Positions 38,922 to 47,972 of a stretch of 64,000 nt of DNA are shown piece by piece. The position numbers and the translations under genes are program-made. The stretch spans positions 186,001-250,000 of the forward strand of contig NZ_LHVE01000006.1 of NCBI RefSeq assembly GCF_001269655.1, read 5' to 3'. Within the stretch, counting starts at the first letter, position 1. Each line of letters opens with the position of its first letter. Origin of the DNA: Pseudomonas thivervalensis. Its GTDB lineage: Bacteria; Pseudomonadota; Gammaproteobacteria; Pseudomonadales; Pseudomonadaceae. Below the pieces are notes generated by a model. That model saw nothing but the letters and a program-made list of their open reading frames with translations. It made no database searches and was not told the DNA's origin.

Positions 38922-39671
38922 ATGTACCCCTCGCTCACTTCCCTTGCCCCCTGCGACCTCGACACCCTGCTGCACAGCCTGCAGCCCATCGCCCCGTTGC
39001 TGGACACCCTCGCCGACGTGGTGTTTTTCATCAAGGACCGGCAGGCCCGCTACGCCTTCGTCAACCAGACCCTGGCCCGGCGCTGCGGTTTCAAACACAG
39101 GGGCGACCTGCTCGGCCTCACCGCCGAGCAGGTGTTCCCCGAACGCTTCGGCCCGCTGTACACCGAACAGGATCGTCGGGTGCTAGCCAGCGGGCGGGAG
39201 TTGGCCGACCAGCTCGAACTGCATTTGTACTACGGCAACCAACCGGTGTGGTGCTTGACCCACAAGCTCGCCCTGCACGACCCAAGCGGTCAGATCGTCG
39301 GTCTGGCCGGCATTTCCCGCGACTTGCAACTGCCGCAATCGAGCCACCCGGCGTTCCACAAACTGGCGGCGGTGGATGCCCATATCAAGCAGCACTTCGC
39401 CCGTCCCATCAGCCTCGCCGAGCTGACCGCTATCACTGAACTGTCGGTGGCGCAACTGGAGCGGCACTGCAAACGCATCTTCCAACTCACACCACGGCAG
39501 ATGATTCATAAGGCACGGCTGGAGGAAGCCTCGCGGCTGTTACTCGACAAAGACCTGCCGATCACCGAGATTGCCCTGCGCTGCGGTTACACCGACCACA
39601 GCGCCTTCAGCCGCCAGTTCCGGGCCCTGACCAGCCTGTCGCCGAGCCAATATCGCGAGAACCAGCGCTGA
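38922..39671 (+). CDS. lhpR: PAS-AraC transcriptional regulator of hydroxyproline use
   Basis: The 249-residue protein has an N-terminal PAS domain (about 20-135, with FFIKDRQARYAFVNQ and LAGISRDLQ). The C-terminal AraC DNA-binding domain (about 150-247) shows two helix-turn-helix units (SLAELTAITELSVAQLERH and EIALRCGYTDHSAFSRQF). The location matches LhpR, the activator of lhp operons in P. aeruginosa. The cluster therefore carries two regulators, this one and the GntR protein. Confidence 0.78.
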   Translation: MYPSLTSLAPCDLDTLLHSLQPIAPLLDTLADVVFFIKDRQARYAFVNQTLARRCGFKHRGDLLGLTAEQVFPERFGPLYTEQDRRVLASGRELADQLELHLYYGNQPVWCLTHKLALHDPSGQIVGLAGISRDLQLPQSSHPAFHKLAAVDAHIKQHFARPISLAELTAITELSVAQLERHCKRIFQLTPRQMIHKARLEEASRLLLDKDLPITEIALRCGYTDHSAFSRQFRALTSLSPSQYRENQR

Positions 39672-39846
39672 TCTTGTTCCCTGATGGGGCGTCGGATCCC
39701 GTGGCTGCTCCCATCTGTAACACCCCAGACCAACGTAGCACCCTGCCCTTACGGTTCACCGCCCGCCGGGAACCCCTCTAGATCAGCCTTCCAATGCCAT
39801 TACCGCGATATAACCGGAAACAGGCATGCCGATTGCTTATCTAATA

Positions 39847-39856
39847 TCGTATACGA
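39847..39856. promoter_or_regulatory. GTATAC operator before the importer operon
   Basis: The perfect palindrome TCGTATACGA is followed by AATCC, 49 bases before the binding-protein ATG. A half copy (ATACGATAT) lies 12 bases on. Confidence 0.6.
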
Positions 39857-39904
39857 AATCCTCAATACGATATCTCACCGCATTTATTCGACAGCGAGGC
39901 ATTT

Positions 39905-40723
39905 ATGAAAAACCCTGCATTGGCCGTAGCCCTCAGCGTTGTCCTCATCCCGCTTTTCATTGCCCCCGCCCACGCCGACAAGCTCGACGACATCATCGGC
40001 TCCGGCACCCTGCGTTGCGCCGTGACCCTGGACTTTCCACCCATGGGTTTTCGCGACGCAAGCAATAAACCGGCGGGCTTTGACGTGGACTATTGTCATG
40101 ACCTGGCGAAGGTCCTCGGTGTCGAGGCCGAAGTGGTGGAAACCCCGTTCTCCGACCGAATCCCCGCGCTGTTGTCAGGCCGCGCCGACGTTATCGTCGC
40201 CTCCACCTCCGACACCTTGGAGCGGGCCAAGACCGTCGGCCTGACCGTGCCCTACTTCGCCTTCCAGATGGTGGTGCTGACCCGCGACGACACCGGCATC
40301 AACAACTATGCCGACCTCAAGGGCAAGAAACTGGGCAACACCAGCAGCACCTACGAAGCCATCGCCTTGGAGAAGGACCAGAAAAGCTGGGGCAGCGGCA
40401 GCTTCCGCGCCTACCAGTCGCAAAACGACACCCTACTGGCCGTCGCCCAGGGGCATATCGATGCCACCGTGGTGACCAACACCGTGGCCGCCGCGACCCT
40501 CAAGTCGGGCAAGTACAAGGGCCTGAAGATCGCCGGTGACGCACCCTACGTCATCGACTACGTATCCCTCGGCGCCAAGCGCAGCGAGTACGGCCTGCTC
40601 AACTACCTCAACCTGTTCGTCAACCAGCAGGTGCGCACAGGCCGCTACAACGAGCTGTTCGTCAAATGGGTCGGCACCGACATCCCACCGGCCAACCTGA
40701 CCGTTCCCCAGGTCTACTACTGA
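39905..40723 (+). CDS. Polar amino-acid ABC transporter substrate-binding protein
   Basis: The 272-residue periplasmic protein has a signal peptide to about AHA-D (24) and the family-3 solute-binding pattern GTLRCAVTLDFPPMGF, GFDVDYCHDLAKVLGV and DVIVASTSDTLERAK. In this cluster it most likely binds hydroxyproline. It is the first gene of an operon with AcnX, two permeases and an ATPase, and follows a GTATAC operator. Confidence 0.85.
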   Translation: MKNPALAVALSVVLIPLFIAPAHADKLDDIIGSGTLRCAVTLDFPPMGFRDASNKPAGFDVDYCHDLAKVLGVEAEVVETPFSDRIPALLSGRADVIVASTSDTLERAKTVGLTVPYFAFQMVVLTRDDTGINNYADLKGKKLGNTSSTYEAIALEKDQKSWGSGSFRAYQSQNDTLLAVAQGHIDATVVTNTVAAATLKSGKYKGLKIAGDAPYVIDYVSLGAKRSEYGLLNYLNLFVNQQVRTGRYNELFVKWVGTDIPPANLTVPQVYY

Positions 40724-40733
40724 GGACCGGCGC

Positions 40734-42512
40734 ATGCCAAGCACGCCTGTCCGTGTGAAAGGCCGCAGCCTGGTAGAGGGCGCCGCCCAGGGCGCCCTGC
40801 TGTTCGCCGAGGTGGGCCTGAGTTTCTGGGGCGGGGTCGACCCGGCCAGCGGCGAGGTCATCGACCGCCACCATCCCCTGAGCGGCGAGCGCCTGGCCGG
40901 GCGCGTGCTGGCGATCCCCAGCGGGCGCGGCTCCTGCACCGGCAGCAGCGTGTTGATGGAACTGATAAGCAACGGCCACGCCCCTGCCGCCCTGGTGCTG
41001 GCCGAAGCCGATGAAATCCTGACCTTGGGCGTGCTGGTGGCGCAGGTGATTTTCCAGCGCTCGTTGCCGGTGTTGTGCGTCGGGCACGAGGCCTTCAATG
41101 GCTTGCGCGGCCAGGGTTTTGTCCGCCTTGAAGACGATGTCCTGACCCTCACCGGGCGCCGCCCCAACGACGGCTGGCAAGGTTCGGACGCAGCGTCTCA
41201 ACTGCCCACGGCTTCGACTTTGGAGCTGACCGAGCAGGACCGGGCGCTGCTCGACGGCGCCCACGGCAAGGCCGCCCAGGTGGCGATGCACATCGTGTTG
41301 CGCATGGCCGAGATCCAGGGCGCCACGCAACTGCTGGACGTGACCCAGGCCCACATCGACGGCTGCATCTACACCGGCCCGGCCAGCCTGCGCTTTGCCG
41401 AACAACTGGTGCAGTGGGGCGCGCAGGTGCGCGTGCCCACCACCCTCAATGCCATTTCCGTGGACCAGCGCCGCTGGCGCGCGCTGGGCGTCGATCCAGC
41501 CTTGGGCGAGCCGGCCAGTGCCCTGGGCGATGCCTATATGGCGATGGGCGCCCAACTGAGTTTCACCTGCGCGCCCTACCTGCTGGACACCGCGCCAAAG
41601 GCCGGCGAGCAGATCGTCTGGGCCGAATCCAACGCGGTGGTCTACGCCAACAGTGTGCTGGGCGCGCGCACGCAAAAATACCCGGACTTCCTCGACATCT
41701 GCATCGCCCTGTGCGGACGAGCACCGTTGACCGGCTGTCATCTCGACGACCCACGCAAGGCTCGGCTGATCGTCGACGTACCGGCGCTGGGTAAGGTGGA
41801 TGACAGTTTCTATCCGCTGCTGGGCTACCACATCGGCAGCCTGGCCGGCCGGCGCATCCCCTTGATACGCGGCCTGGAGCACGCCGCGCCGAACCTGGAC
41901 GACCTCAAGGCCTTCGGCGCCGCGTTCGCCACCACCAGCGCCGCGCCGTTGTTCCACATCGCCGGGGTGACGCCGGAAGCCCTCGACCCGGCCGCTGTCC
42001 TGGCGAGCGACGTCACCGTGCCGCAGGAAAGCGTCGATGCCGCGGGCCTGCTTGCCAGTTGGCGCGAGCTCAACAGTGCCCGGGACAACTGGGTGGACGT
42101 GGTGTCCCTGGGCAATCCGCACTTCTCCCTCAGCGAATTCGCCGCACTCGCGACCTTGTGCGCGGGCCGGATCAAGCATCCGTATGTGGTGCTGGCGATC
42201 ACCTGCGGCCGGGCGGTGTTGGAACAAGCCCGCAAGGCTGGACATCTCACCGTCATCGAGGCCTTCGGCGCGGTGCTGGTGACCGACACCTGCTGGTGCA
42301 TGCTGGGCGAGCCGGTGATCCCGCCCCGGGCCACCACACTGATGACCAACTCTGGCAAATACGCCCACTACGCACCGGGCCTGGTCGGTCGCGGGGTGCA
42401 CTTTGGCGCCCTCGCCGATTGCGTCGAGGCCGCGTGCACCGCCGCAACCCACGGTCAACCGCCGATGTGGCTGCAACCCACCGCCCGCACGGGGAGCCCG
42501 ACCCATGTTTGA
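40734..42512 (+). CDS. lhpI: Aconitase X-type cis-3-hydroxy-L-proline dehydratase
   Basis: The 592-residue fused AcnX has an N-terminal small swivel domain (about 1-140, with the active-site GRGSCTGSS loop) joined to the large domain (about 150-590). The large domain has Cys-containing motifs FTCAPYLL and a late TNSGKYAHY. Known members dehydrate cis-3-hydroxy-L-proline to pyrroline-2-carboxylate using a [2Fe-2S] centre. It lies between the binding protein and permease genes, overlapping the first permease by eight bases. Confidence 0.82.
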   Translation: MPSTPVRVKGRSLVEGAAQGALLFAEVGLSFWGGVDPASGEVIDRHHPLSGERLAGRVLAIPSGRGSCTGSSVLMELISNGHAPAALVLAEADEILTLGVLVAQVIFQRSLPVLCVGHEAFNGLRGQGFVRLEDDVLTLTGRRPNDGWQGSDAASQLPTASTLELTEQDRALLDGAHGKAAQVAMHIVLRMAEIQGATQLLDVTQAHIDGCIYTGPASLRFAEQLVQWGAQVRVPTTLNAISVDQRRWRALGVDPALGEPASALGDAYMAMGAQLSFTCAPYLLDTAPKAGEQIVWAESNAVVYANSVLGARTQKYPDFLDICIALCGRAPLTGCHLDDPRKARLIVDVPALGKVDDSFYPLLGYHIGSLAGRRIPLIRGLEHAAPNLDDLKAFGAAFATTSAAPLFHIAGVTPEALDPAAVLASDVTVPQESVDAAGLLASWRELNSARDNWVDVVSLGNPHFSLSEFAALATLCAGRIKHPYVVLAITCGRAVLEQARKAGHLTVIEAFGAVLVTDTCWCMLGEPVIPPRATTLMTNSGKYAHYAPGLVGRGVHFGALADCVEAACTAATHGQPPMWLQPTARTGSPTHV

Positions 42513-43170
42513 CTACAGCTTCCAATGGCGCCCGGCCTTGCGCGCCCTGCCCGACATGCTCGCCGGGGCCTGGGTGACCTTCGAAACCGCCGCGCTGTCG
42601 ATGATTTTCGGCGTGCTGATCGCCCTGGTGTTGACGGTGATGCGCCAGGCCCCGAATCGCCTGCTGCGGGGCGTGGGCAATGGCTGGGTGTCCATCGCCC
42701 GCAACACGCCCTCGCTGTTCCAGATCTACATCCTCTACTTCGGCCTCGGCTCCCTCGGGCTGCACGTCAGTTCCTGGCTGGCCTTGCTGGCCGGGATCAC
42801 CTTCAACAACGCCGGCTACCTGGCGGAAAACTTTCGCGGTGGCCTCAAGGCCGTGCCCAGCACGCAAATGCGCGCCGCCCGTTCGTTGGGGATGAGCGCC
42901 TTCCAGGCCTACCGGATGATCATCGTCCCGCAACTGTTGCGCATCGTCTTCTACCCGTTGACCAACCAGATGGTCTGGGCGGTGCTGATGACATCCCTGG
43001 GGGTGGTGGTTGGCCTGAACAACGACCTCACCGGCGTCACCCAGGAATACAACGTCAAGACCTTCCGCACCTTCGAATACTTCGCCCTCGCGGCGCTGCT
43101 GTATTACCTGATCGCCAAGCTGATCGTCGGGTTGGCCCGGCTGTTGTCCTGGCGCTTGTTTCGTTATTGA
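42505..43170 (+). CDS. Amino-acid ABC transporter permease 1
   Basis: The 221-residue HisM-type permease has five membrane spans. The EAA-like loop reads ENFRGGLKAVPSTQMRAARSLGM, which contacts the ATPase. It overlaps AcnX by eight bases and precedes permease 2 by 12. It is part of the likely hydroxyproline importer. Confidence 0.88.
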   Translation: MFDYSFQWRPALRALPDMLAGAWVTFETAALSMIFGVLIALVLTVMRQAPNRLLRGVGNGWVSIARNTPSLFQIYILYFGLGSLGLHVSSWLALLAGITFNNAGYLAENFRGGLKAVPSTQMRAARSLGMSAFQAYRMIIVPQLLRIVFYPLTNQMVWAVLMTSLGVVVGLNNDLTGVTQEYNVKTFRTFEYFALAALLYYLIAKLIVGLARLLSWRLFRY

Positions 43171-43182
43171 GGAGGGTTGCTC

Positions 43183-43833
43183 ATGTTTTCTACAAGCCTC
43201 AGCGTTAACGACCTGCTGTATTTGCTCGAGGGGGCCTGGGTCACGCTGCAACTGACCGTGTGGTCGATCCTGCTCGGCACCCTGGCCGGGTTGCTGTTCG
43301 GCCTGTTGCGGGCGTTGCTGCCGCGGGCCAGCCTGCCACTGGCCTGGCTGCTGGACGTTTTTCGCAGTGTGCCGCTGCTGATCCAGTTCGTGCTGTTCAA
43401 CTCCCTCAAGAGCATCGTCGGCCTGAACCTCAGCGCCTTTGCCGTCGGCTGCATCGTGCTTGGGGTCTACGCCGCCGCCTATTTCACCGAGATCGTCCGC
43501 GGTGGCGTGCTGGCGGTGCCTTTGAGCACCCGCCGGGCCAGCCGGTCGCTGGGCCTGAGCTATGGGCAGGACCTGCGTTTCATCGTCCTGCCGATTGCCA
43601 CGCGGGTGGCCTTTCCCGGCTGGCTGAACCTGGTGCTGGGCGTGATGAAGGACACCGCGCTGGTGATGTGGATCGGCATCGTCGAATTGCTGCGGGCCTC
43701 GCAGACCATCGTCACGCGGATTCAGGAACCCCTGCTGGTGCTGTGCATCGCGGGCCTCATTTACTACGTCATGAGCCTGGTGGTTGCCCGCCTCGGCGCA
43801 CGCCTGGAAAGAAGGTGGCAGGAAAATGATTGA
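43183..43833 (+). CDS. Amino-acid ABC transporter permease 2
   Basis: The 216-residue paralogue of permease 1 has EIVRGGVLAVPLSTRRASRS as its ATPase-contact loop. GGAGG before the ATG at 43183 fixes the start; a TTG six bases upstream is unlikely. It overlaps the ATPase gene by eight bases. Confidence 0.88.
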   Translation: MFSTSLSVNDLLYLLEGAWVTLQLTVWSILLGTLAGLLFGLLRALLPRASLPLAWLLDVFRSVPLLIQFVLFNSLKSIVGLNLSAFAVGCIVLGVYAAAYFTEIVRGGVLAVPLSTRRASRSLGLSYGQDLRFIVLPIATRVAFPGWLNLVLGVMKDTALVMWIGIVELLRASQTIVTRIQEPLLVLCIAGLIYYVMSLVVARLGARLERRWQEND

Positions 43834-44548
43834 GATCGAAAACGTGCACAAATCCTTCGGTGACCTGGAAGTGGTCAAGGGGGTGAGCCTGACGGTGGAC
43901 AAGGGCGAAGTGGTGTCGATCATCGGCGGCTCCGGCTCTGGCAAATCGACCCTGCTGATGTGCATCAACGGCCTGGAGCCGATCCAGAAAGGCTGCATCC
44001 GCGTGGACGGCATCGAGGTCCATGACCGCGCCACCGACCTCAATCGCCTGCGGCAAAAGATCGGCATCGTCTTCCAGCAATGGAACGCCTTTCCCCACCT
44101 CACCGTGCTGGAAAACGTCATGCTCGCGCCGCGCAAGGTGCTGGGCAAGAGTCGCCAGGACGCCGAGGCACTGGCGGTGAAGCAGCTTGAGCATGTGGGC
44201 CTGGGGGACAAGCTAAAGGCCTTCCCCAGCAAGCTGTCCGGCGGCCAGCAACAGCGCATGGCGATCGCCCGGGCGCTGGCGATGTCGCCGGACTACATGC
44301 TCTTCGACGAAGCCACCTCGGCGCTGGACCCGCAACTGGTGGGCGAAGTGCTGGACACCATGCGCATGCTCGCCGAAGACGGCATGACCATGGTGCTGGT
44401 GACCCACGAAATCCGCTTCGCCCGGGACGTGTCCGACCGCGTGGCGTTCTTTTGCAATGGCCGGGTCCATGAGATCGGACCGCCGGACCAGGTGATTGGC
44501 AATCCGGTGCAGCCGGAGACGGCGGCGTTTCTCAAGTCGGTGAAATAG
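43826..44548 (+). CDS. Amino-acid ABC transporter ATPase
   Basis: The 240-residue ABC protein has Walker A GGSGSGKST, the signature LSGGQQQR, Walker B MLFDEATSALD and a switch His in VTHEI. It powers import with the two permeases and binding protein just upstream. The ATG at 43826 lies after AGGAAA. A REP follows the gene. Confidence 0.92.
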   Translation: MIEIENVHKSFGDLEVVKGVSLTVDKGEVVSIIGGSGSGKSTLLMCINGLEPIQKGCIRVDGIEVHDRATDLNRLRQKIGIVFQQWNAFPHLTVLENVMLAPRKVLGKSRQDAEALAVKQLEHVGLGDKLKAFPSKLSGGQQQRMAIARALAMSPDYMLFDEATSALDPQLVGEVLDTMRMLAEDGMTMVLVTHEIRFARDVSDRVAFFCNGRVHEIGPPDQVIGNPVQPETAAFLKSVK

Positions 44549-44558
44549 CCGATGGCCC

Positions 44559-44653
44559 TATCGCGAGCAAGCTCGCTCCCACACTGGTTTTGTGTACAAC
44601 GCCCAATCAGTGTCCACCACAGAACCCTGTGGGAGCGAGCTTGCTCGCGATGA
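44559..44653. repeat. Outward-facing REP pair (family C)
   Basis: TCGCGAGCAAGCTCGCTCCC and TGTGGGAGCGAGCTTGCTCG, 50 bases apart, lie between the ATPase and the proline-racemase-family gene. Confidence 0.85.
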
Positions 44654-44684
44654 GGCCCGACCAGACAACCCAAGGATTTGATCC

Positions 44685-45713
44685 ATGCGCTCATCAAAAA
44701 TCATCCATGTCGTCAGTTGCCACGCCGAAGGCGAAGTCGGCGATGTGATCGTCGGCGGTGTCGCGCCGCCCCCCGGCGCCACGGTGTGGGAACAGTCACG
44801 CTGGATCGCCCAGGACCAGACCCTGCGCAACTTTGTCCTCAACGAGCCCCGTGGCGGCGTGTTCCGCCACGTCAACCTGCTGGTGCCGGCCAAGGACCCG
44901 CGAGCACAGATGGCCTGGATCATCATGGAGCCGGCCGATACTCCGCCGATGTCCGGCTCCAACTCGCTGTGCGTCGCCACCGTATTACTGGACAGCGGCA
45001 TCCTGCCGATGACCGAACCCCAGACCCGCCTGGTACTGGAAGCCCCGGGCGGCCTGATCGAAGCCGTGGCCGACTGCCGCGACGGCAAGGTACAACGGGT
45101 CGAGATCAAGAACGTGCCCTCCTTCGCCGACCGCCTCGATGCCTGGATCGAAGTCGAGGGCCTGGGTTCGTTGCAGGTGGACACCGCCTATGGCGGCGAC
45201 AGCTTTGTCATTGTCGATGCCCAGCGCCTGGGTTTTGCCATTCGTCCCGACGAGGCCGCCGAACTGGTGGCCGTGGGCTTGAAGATCACCCGCGCCGCCA
45301 ATGAGCAACTGGGCTTCGTGCACCCGCTGAATCCCGACTGGTCGCACATTTCGTTCTGCCAGATCGCCGCGCCCATCGTCCGTGAGAACGGCGTTGCCAC
45401 CGGCGCCAATGCCGTGGTGATCCAGCCCGGCAAGATCGACCGTTCGCCCACCGGCACCGGCTGCTCGGCGCGCATGGCGGTGCTGCAGGCCAAGGGTTTG
45501 ATGCAAGTCGGCGAACGCTTTATAGGCCGCTCGATCATCGGCTCCGAATTCCACTGCCGCATCGACTCACTCACGGAGGTGGCCGGACGCCCGGCGATTT
45601 ACCCGTGCATCGCCGGACGGGCGTGGATCACCGGGACCCATCAGTTGCTGCTCGACCCGGCCGATCCGTGGCCCCAGGGCTATCGGCTTTCAGATACCTG
45701 GCCGGGTGTATGA
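44685..45713 (+). CDS. Proline racemase family protein with Ser/Thr catalytic positions (trans-3-hydroxyproline dehydratase-like)
   Basis: This 342-residue relative of LhpA has Ser90 (PMSGSNS) where the epimerase has Cys88, and Thr (SPTGTG) where it has the second Cys. It therefore cannot use the two-thiol racemase mechanism. Family members that lack the second Cys are dehydratases acting on trans-3-hydroxy-L-proline, and a Ser/Thr group of that kind exists as far as I recall. Its place between the importer and lhpC supports a hydroxyproline role. A specific activity is inferred, not shown. Confidence 0.7.
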   Translation: MRSSKIIHVVSCHAEGEVGDVIVGGVAPPPGATVWEQSRWIAQDQTLRNFVLNEPRGGVFRHVNLLVPAKDPRAQMAWIIMEPADTPPMSGSNSLCVATVLLDSGILPMTEPQTRLVLEAPGGLIEAVADCRDGKVQRVEIKNVPSFADRLDAWIEVEGLGSLQVDTAYGGDSFVIVDAQRLGFAIRPDEAAELVAVGLKITRAANEQLGFVHPLNPDWSHISFCQIAAPIVRENGVATGANAVVIQPGKIDRSPTGTGCSARMAVLQAKGLMQVGERFIGRSIIGSEFHCRIDSLTEVAGRPAIYPCIAGRAWITGTHQLLLDPADPWPQGYRLSDTWPGV

Positions 45714-45737
45714 CATTGACCTTTGCACATAGCCCTT

Positions 45738-45864
45738 GTGGCGAGGGAGCTTGCTCCCGCTGGGGCGCGAAGCGGCCCTCTGCATTTGCCTGACACACTG
45801 AGTTGCCAGGTAGTTATTGGGGCCGCTTCGCAGCCCAGCGGGAGCAAGCTCCCTCGCCACAAAA
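45738..45864. repeat. Paired REP element (family A)
   Basis: GTGGCGAGGGAGCTTGCTC and inverse, with inner GGGGCGCGAAGCGGCCC and GGGGCCGCTTCGCAGCCC, lie just upstream of the lhpC operator. Confidence 0.85.
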
Positions 45865-45890
45865 GCTCTGTATTCGACTCAACTTTATCT

Positions 45891-45900
45891 ACGTATACGA
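45891..45900. promoter_or_regulatory. GTATAC operator before lhpC
   Basis: AC-GTATAC-GA followed by AATACC, 24 bases before the lhpC ATG; almost identical to the site before the importer. Confidence 0.6.
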
Positions 45901-45923
45901 AATACCATAACCGGAGACAACCC

Positions 45924-46841
45924 ATGAGCAAACGCATCAACTGGAGCGGCGTCTTCCCTGCCGTCACCACCCAATTCAACGATGATTTTTCCATCAACCT
46001 GGAAAAAACCCATCAAGTGATCTCCAACGTCATTCGCGATGGCGTCTCCGGCCTGGTGGTCTGCGGGTCGGTGGGGGAAAACACCTCCCTGAGCGCCGAG
46101 GAAAAAATCGCCGTGACCGAAGTCGCGGTGGATGCCTCCCGCGGCCGGGTGCCGGTGATTTGCGGCGTGGCCGAGTTCACCAGTGTGCAGGCCGCCAAGG
46201 TCGCCAACGCGGTGCGCAAGGTCGGTGTCGACGGGGTGATGCTGATGCCGGCGCTGGTCTACGGCTCCAAGCCCTTCGAGACCGCCGAGCATTTCCGCTA
46301 CGTGGCCCGCCACGCCGATGTGCCGCTGATGGTCTACAACAACCCGCCGATCTACAAGAATGACGTGACGCCGGACATCCTGATTTCCCTGGCCGATTGC
46401 GACAACGTGGTGTGTTTCAAGGACTCTTCCGGTGATACCCGGCGTTTCATCGACGTGCGCAATGAAGTCGGCGATCGCTTTGTGCTGTTCGCAGGCCTCG
46501 ACGACGTGGTGTTGGAAAGCCTTGCCGTGGGCGCCGAAGGTTGGGTCTCGGGCATGTCCAACGTGTTCCCGCAGGAAGGCGAGACCATCTTCCGCCTGGC
46601 CCGCGCTGGACGGTTCGCCGAAGCGATGCCGATCTATGAATGGCTGATGCCGATCCTGCACCTGGACGCCCGCGCCGACCTGGTGCAATGCATCAAGCTG
46701 TGCGAAGCCATCGCCGGCCGCGGCAGCGCCCTCACCCGCCCACCGCGCCTGGCCCTGCCGGAAGCGGACCGGGTGTATGTGGAGCAGATCATGGCCAAGG
46801 CCTTGGCCAATCGGCCGGTGTTGCCGGATGTGGGGCTTTAA
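45924..46841 (+). CDS. lhpC: DapA-family pyrroline-4-hydroxy-2-carboxylate deaminase
   Basis: The 305-residue DHDPS/NAL family enzyme has the GSVGENTSLSAEEK loop, the Tyr in VYNNPP and the Schiff-base lysine in CFKDSSGD. In hydroxyproline pathways this member deaminates pyrroline-4-hydroxy-2-carboxylate to alpha-ketoglutarate semialdehyde. The ATG at 45924 follows CGGAGA. The dehydrogenase for the semialdehyde is not in the window. Confidence 0.85.
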   Translation: MSKRINWSGVFPAVTTQFNDDFSINLEKTHQVISNVIRDGVSGLVVCGSVGENTSLSAEEKIAVTEVAVDASRGRVPVICGVAEFTSVQAAKVANAVRKVGVDGVMLMPALVYGSKPFETAEHFRYVARHADVPLMVYNNPPIYKNDVTPDILISLADCDNVVCFKDSSGDTRRFIDVRNEVGDRFVLFAGLDDVVLESLAVGAEGWVSGMSNVFPQEGETIFRLARAGRFAEAMPIYEWLMPILHLDARADLVQCIKLCEAIAGRGSALTRPPRLALPEADRVYVEQIMAKALANRPVLPDVGL

Positions 46842-46919
46842 GAACCGACTCCTCCCGAAGCGGATGAAATCCCACAGGGGTTTGGGGTGAATGCGCGATA
46901 GTGAGCCCATGCAATTCCC

Positions 46920-47011
46920 ACTGTGGGAGCGGGCTTGCTCGCGAAAGCGGTTTGTCTGAGATGACTATGCTGGATGTAACGCCGTCTTCGCGAGCAAGCC
47001 CGCTCCCACAG
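46920..47011. repeat. Paired REP element (family C)
   Basis: TGTGGGAGCGGGCTTGCTCG and its inverse lie in the space between lhpC and the DinB gene. Confidence 0.85.
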
Positions 47012-47039
47012 GATTTGTGACGGACAAGAGAGGCTTACC

Positions 47040-47594
47040 ATGAATTATTTCCTGGCCCAGGCCCTGAACAATCGATGGGCCAACCACAGGCTGCTCGGCG
47101 CCTGCGCGCAGTTGAGCGAGGCCGACTATGAGGCACCGCGCACGGGGTTCTTCCCGTCCATCCAAGCCACGCTTTGCCACATCCTGGAAGTGGACCGCTA
47201 TTACCTCACCGCCCTGGAAGGCGACCGGGACGGCCAGATAAAGGACTTCTCCGAGACCCTGACCTTTGCCCAACTGATGCACAACCAGACCCAGACCGAC
47301 CAGCGGCTGGTGGCGTTCTGCGAAACCCTGCGGGAGAAAGACCTCGCCCGCTTCGTCGATCTGGTGCGTGCCGACGGTATGGTGCGCGAACGAATCGACC
47401 GGCTGCTGTTGCACCTGTTCGAGCATCAGATCCATCATCGTGGGCAGGTCCACGGCATGCTCAGCGCCACCGACGTCGCGCCGCCCCAACTCGATGAGTT
47501 TTTTCTCGACTGCGATCGACAGTTCCGCGAGGACGAGGAACAGCGGCTTCAACTCGGCGGGCAGCGGGTCTGGCGCGCGTACCTGCCCGATTGA
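47040..47594 (+). CDS. DinB/DUF664 family putative metalloprotein
   Basis: The 184-residue four-helix protein carries the metal histidines of the DinB fold: His in TLCHILEVDRYY and two in HLFEHQIHHRGQVHGML. Family members include thiol-dependent transferases, but the substrate here is unknown. It lies 27 bases before the DUF6152 gene, so the three following genes could form one transcript. Confidence 0.78.
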   Translation: MNYFLAQALNNRWANHRLLGACAQLSEADYEAPRTGFFPSIQATLCHILEVDRYYLTALEGDRDGQIKDFSETLTFAQLMHNQTQTDQRLVAFCETLREKDLARFVDLVRADGMVRERIDRLLLHLFEHQIHHRGQVHGMLSATDVAPPQLDEFFLDCDRQFREDEEQRLQLGGQRVWRAYLPD

Positions 47595-47621
47595 ATCGAT
47601 CACCCCCAAGGAGATCTTGCC

Positions 47622-47972
47622 ATGAACATGATGCTTCGCTGCATCGGCTTCTCATCAATGCTGATCACCACGGCGGCACTCGCCCACCACGGCTGGAGCG
47701 AATACGACGCCAGCAATCCCCTGACGCTCGACGGCACGATAAAGGAAGCCGGCTATTCCCATCCCCATGGCTACGTGCGCCTGCAAACCACGGATAAAAC
47801 CTGGACCGTCGTGCTGGCCCCGCCGTCACGCATGGAGAATCGGGGACTGAGCAAAGACATGCTCAAAGCGGGTAACCGCGCCACCGTGGTCGGCTATGCG
47901 AACCGCAACAAACCCGACGAGTTACGCGCCGAACGCATCACCATCGACGACAAGACCACCGAGTTGCGCTGA
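47622..47972 (+). CDS. DUF6152 family periplasmic protein
   Basis: The 116-residue protein has a signal peptide ending at about ALA-H (22). The mature N-terminus is HHGWSEYD, a His pair at the exposed end that resembles metal-binding termini. The remainder is an OB-like beta domain (DGTIKEAGYSHPHGYVRLQ). The function is unknown. It shares one base with the next gene (TGATG). Confidence 0.7.
   Translation: MNMMLRCIGFSSMLITTAALAHHGWSEYDASNPLTLDGTIKEAGYSHPHGYVRLQTTDKTWTVVLAPPSRMENRGLSKDMLKAGNRATVVGYANRNKPDELRAERITIDDKTTELR

Noticed and set aside
40662..42506. Minus-strand open frame of over 600 codons across AcnX
   Set aside because: The opposite strand encodes an aconitase X protein with the expected motifs; the antisense product has no family features.
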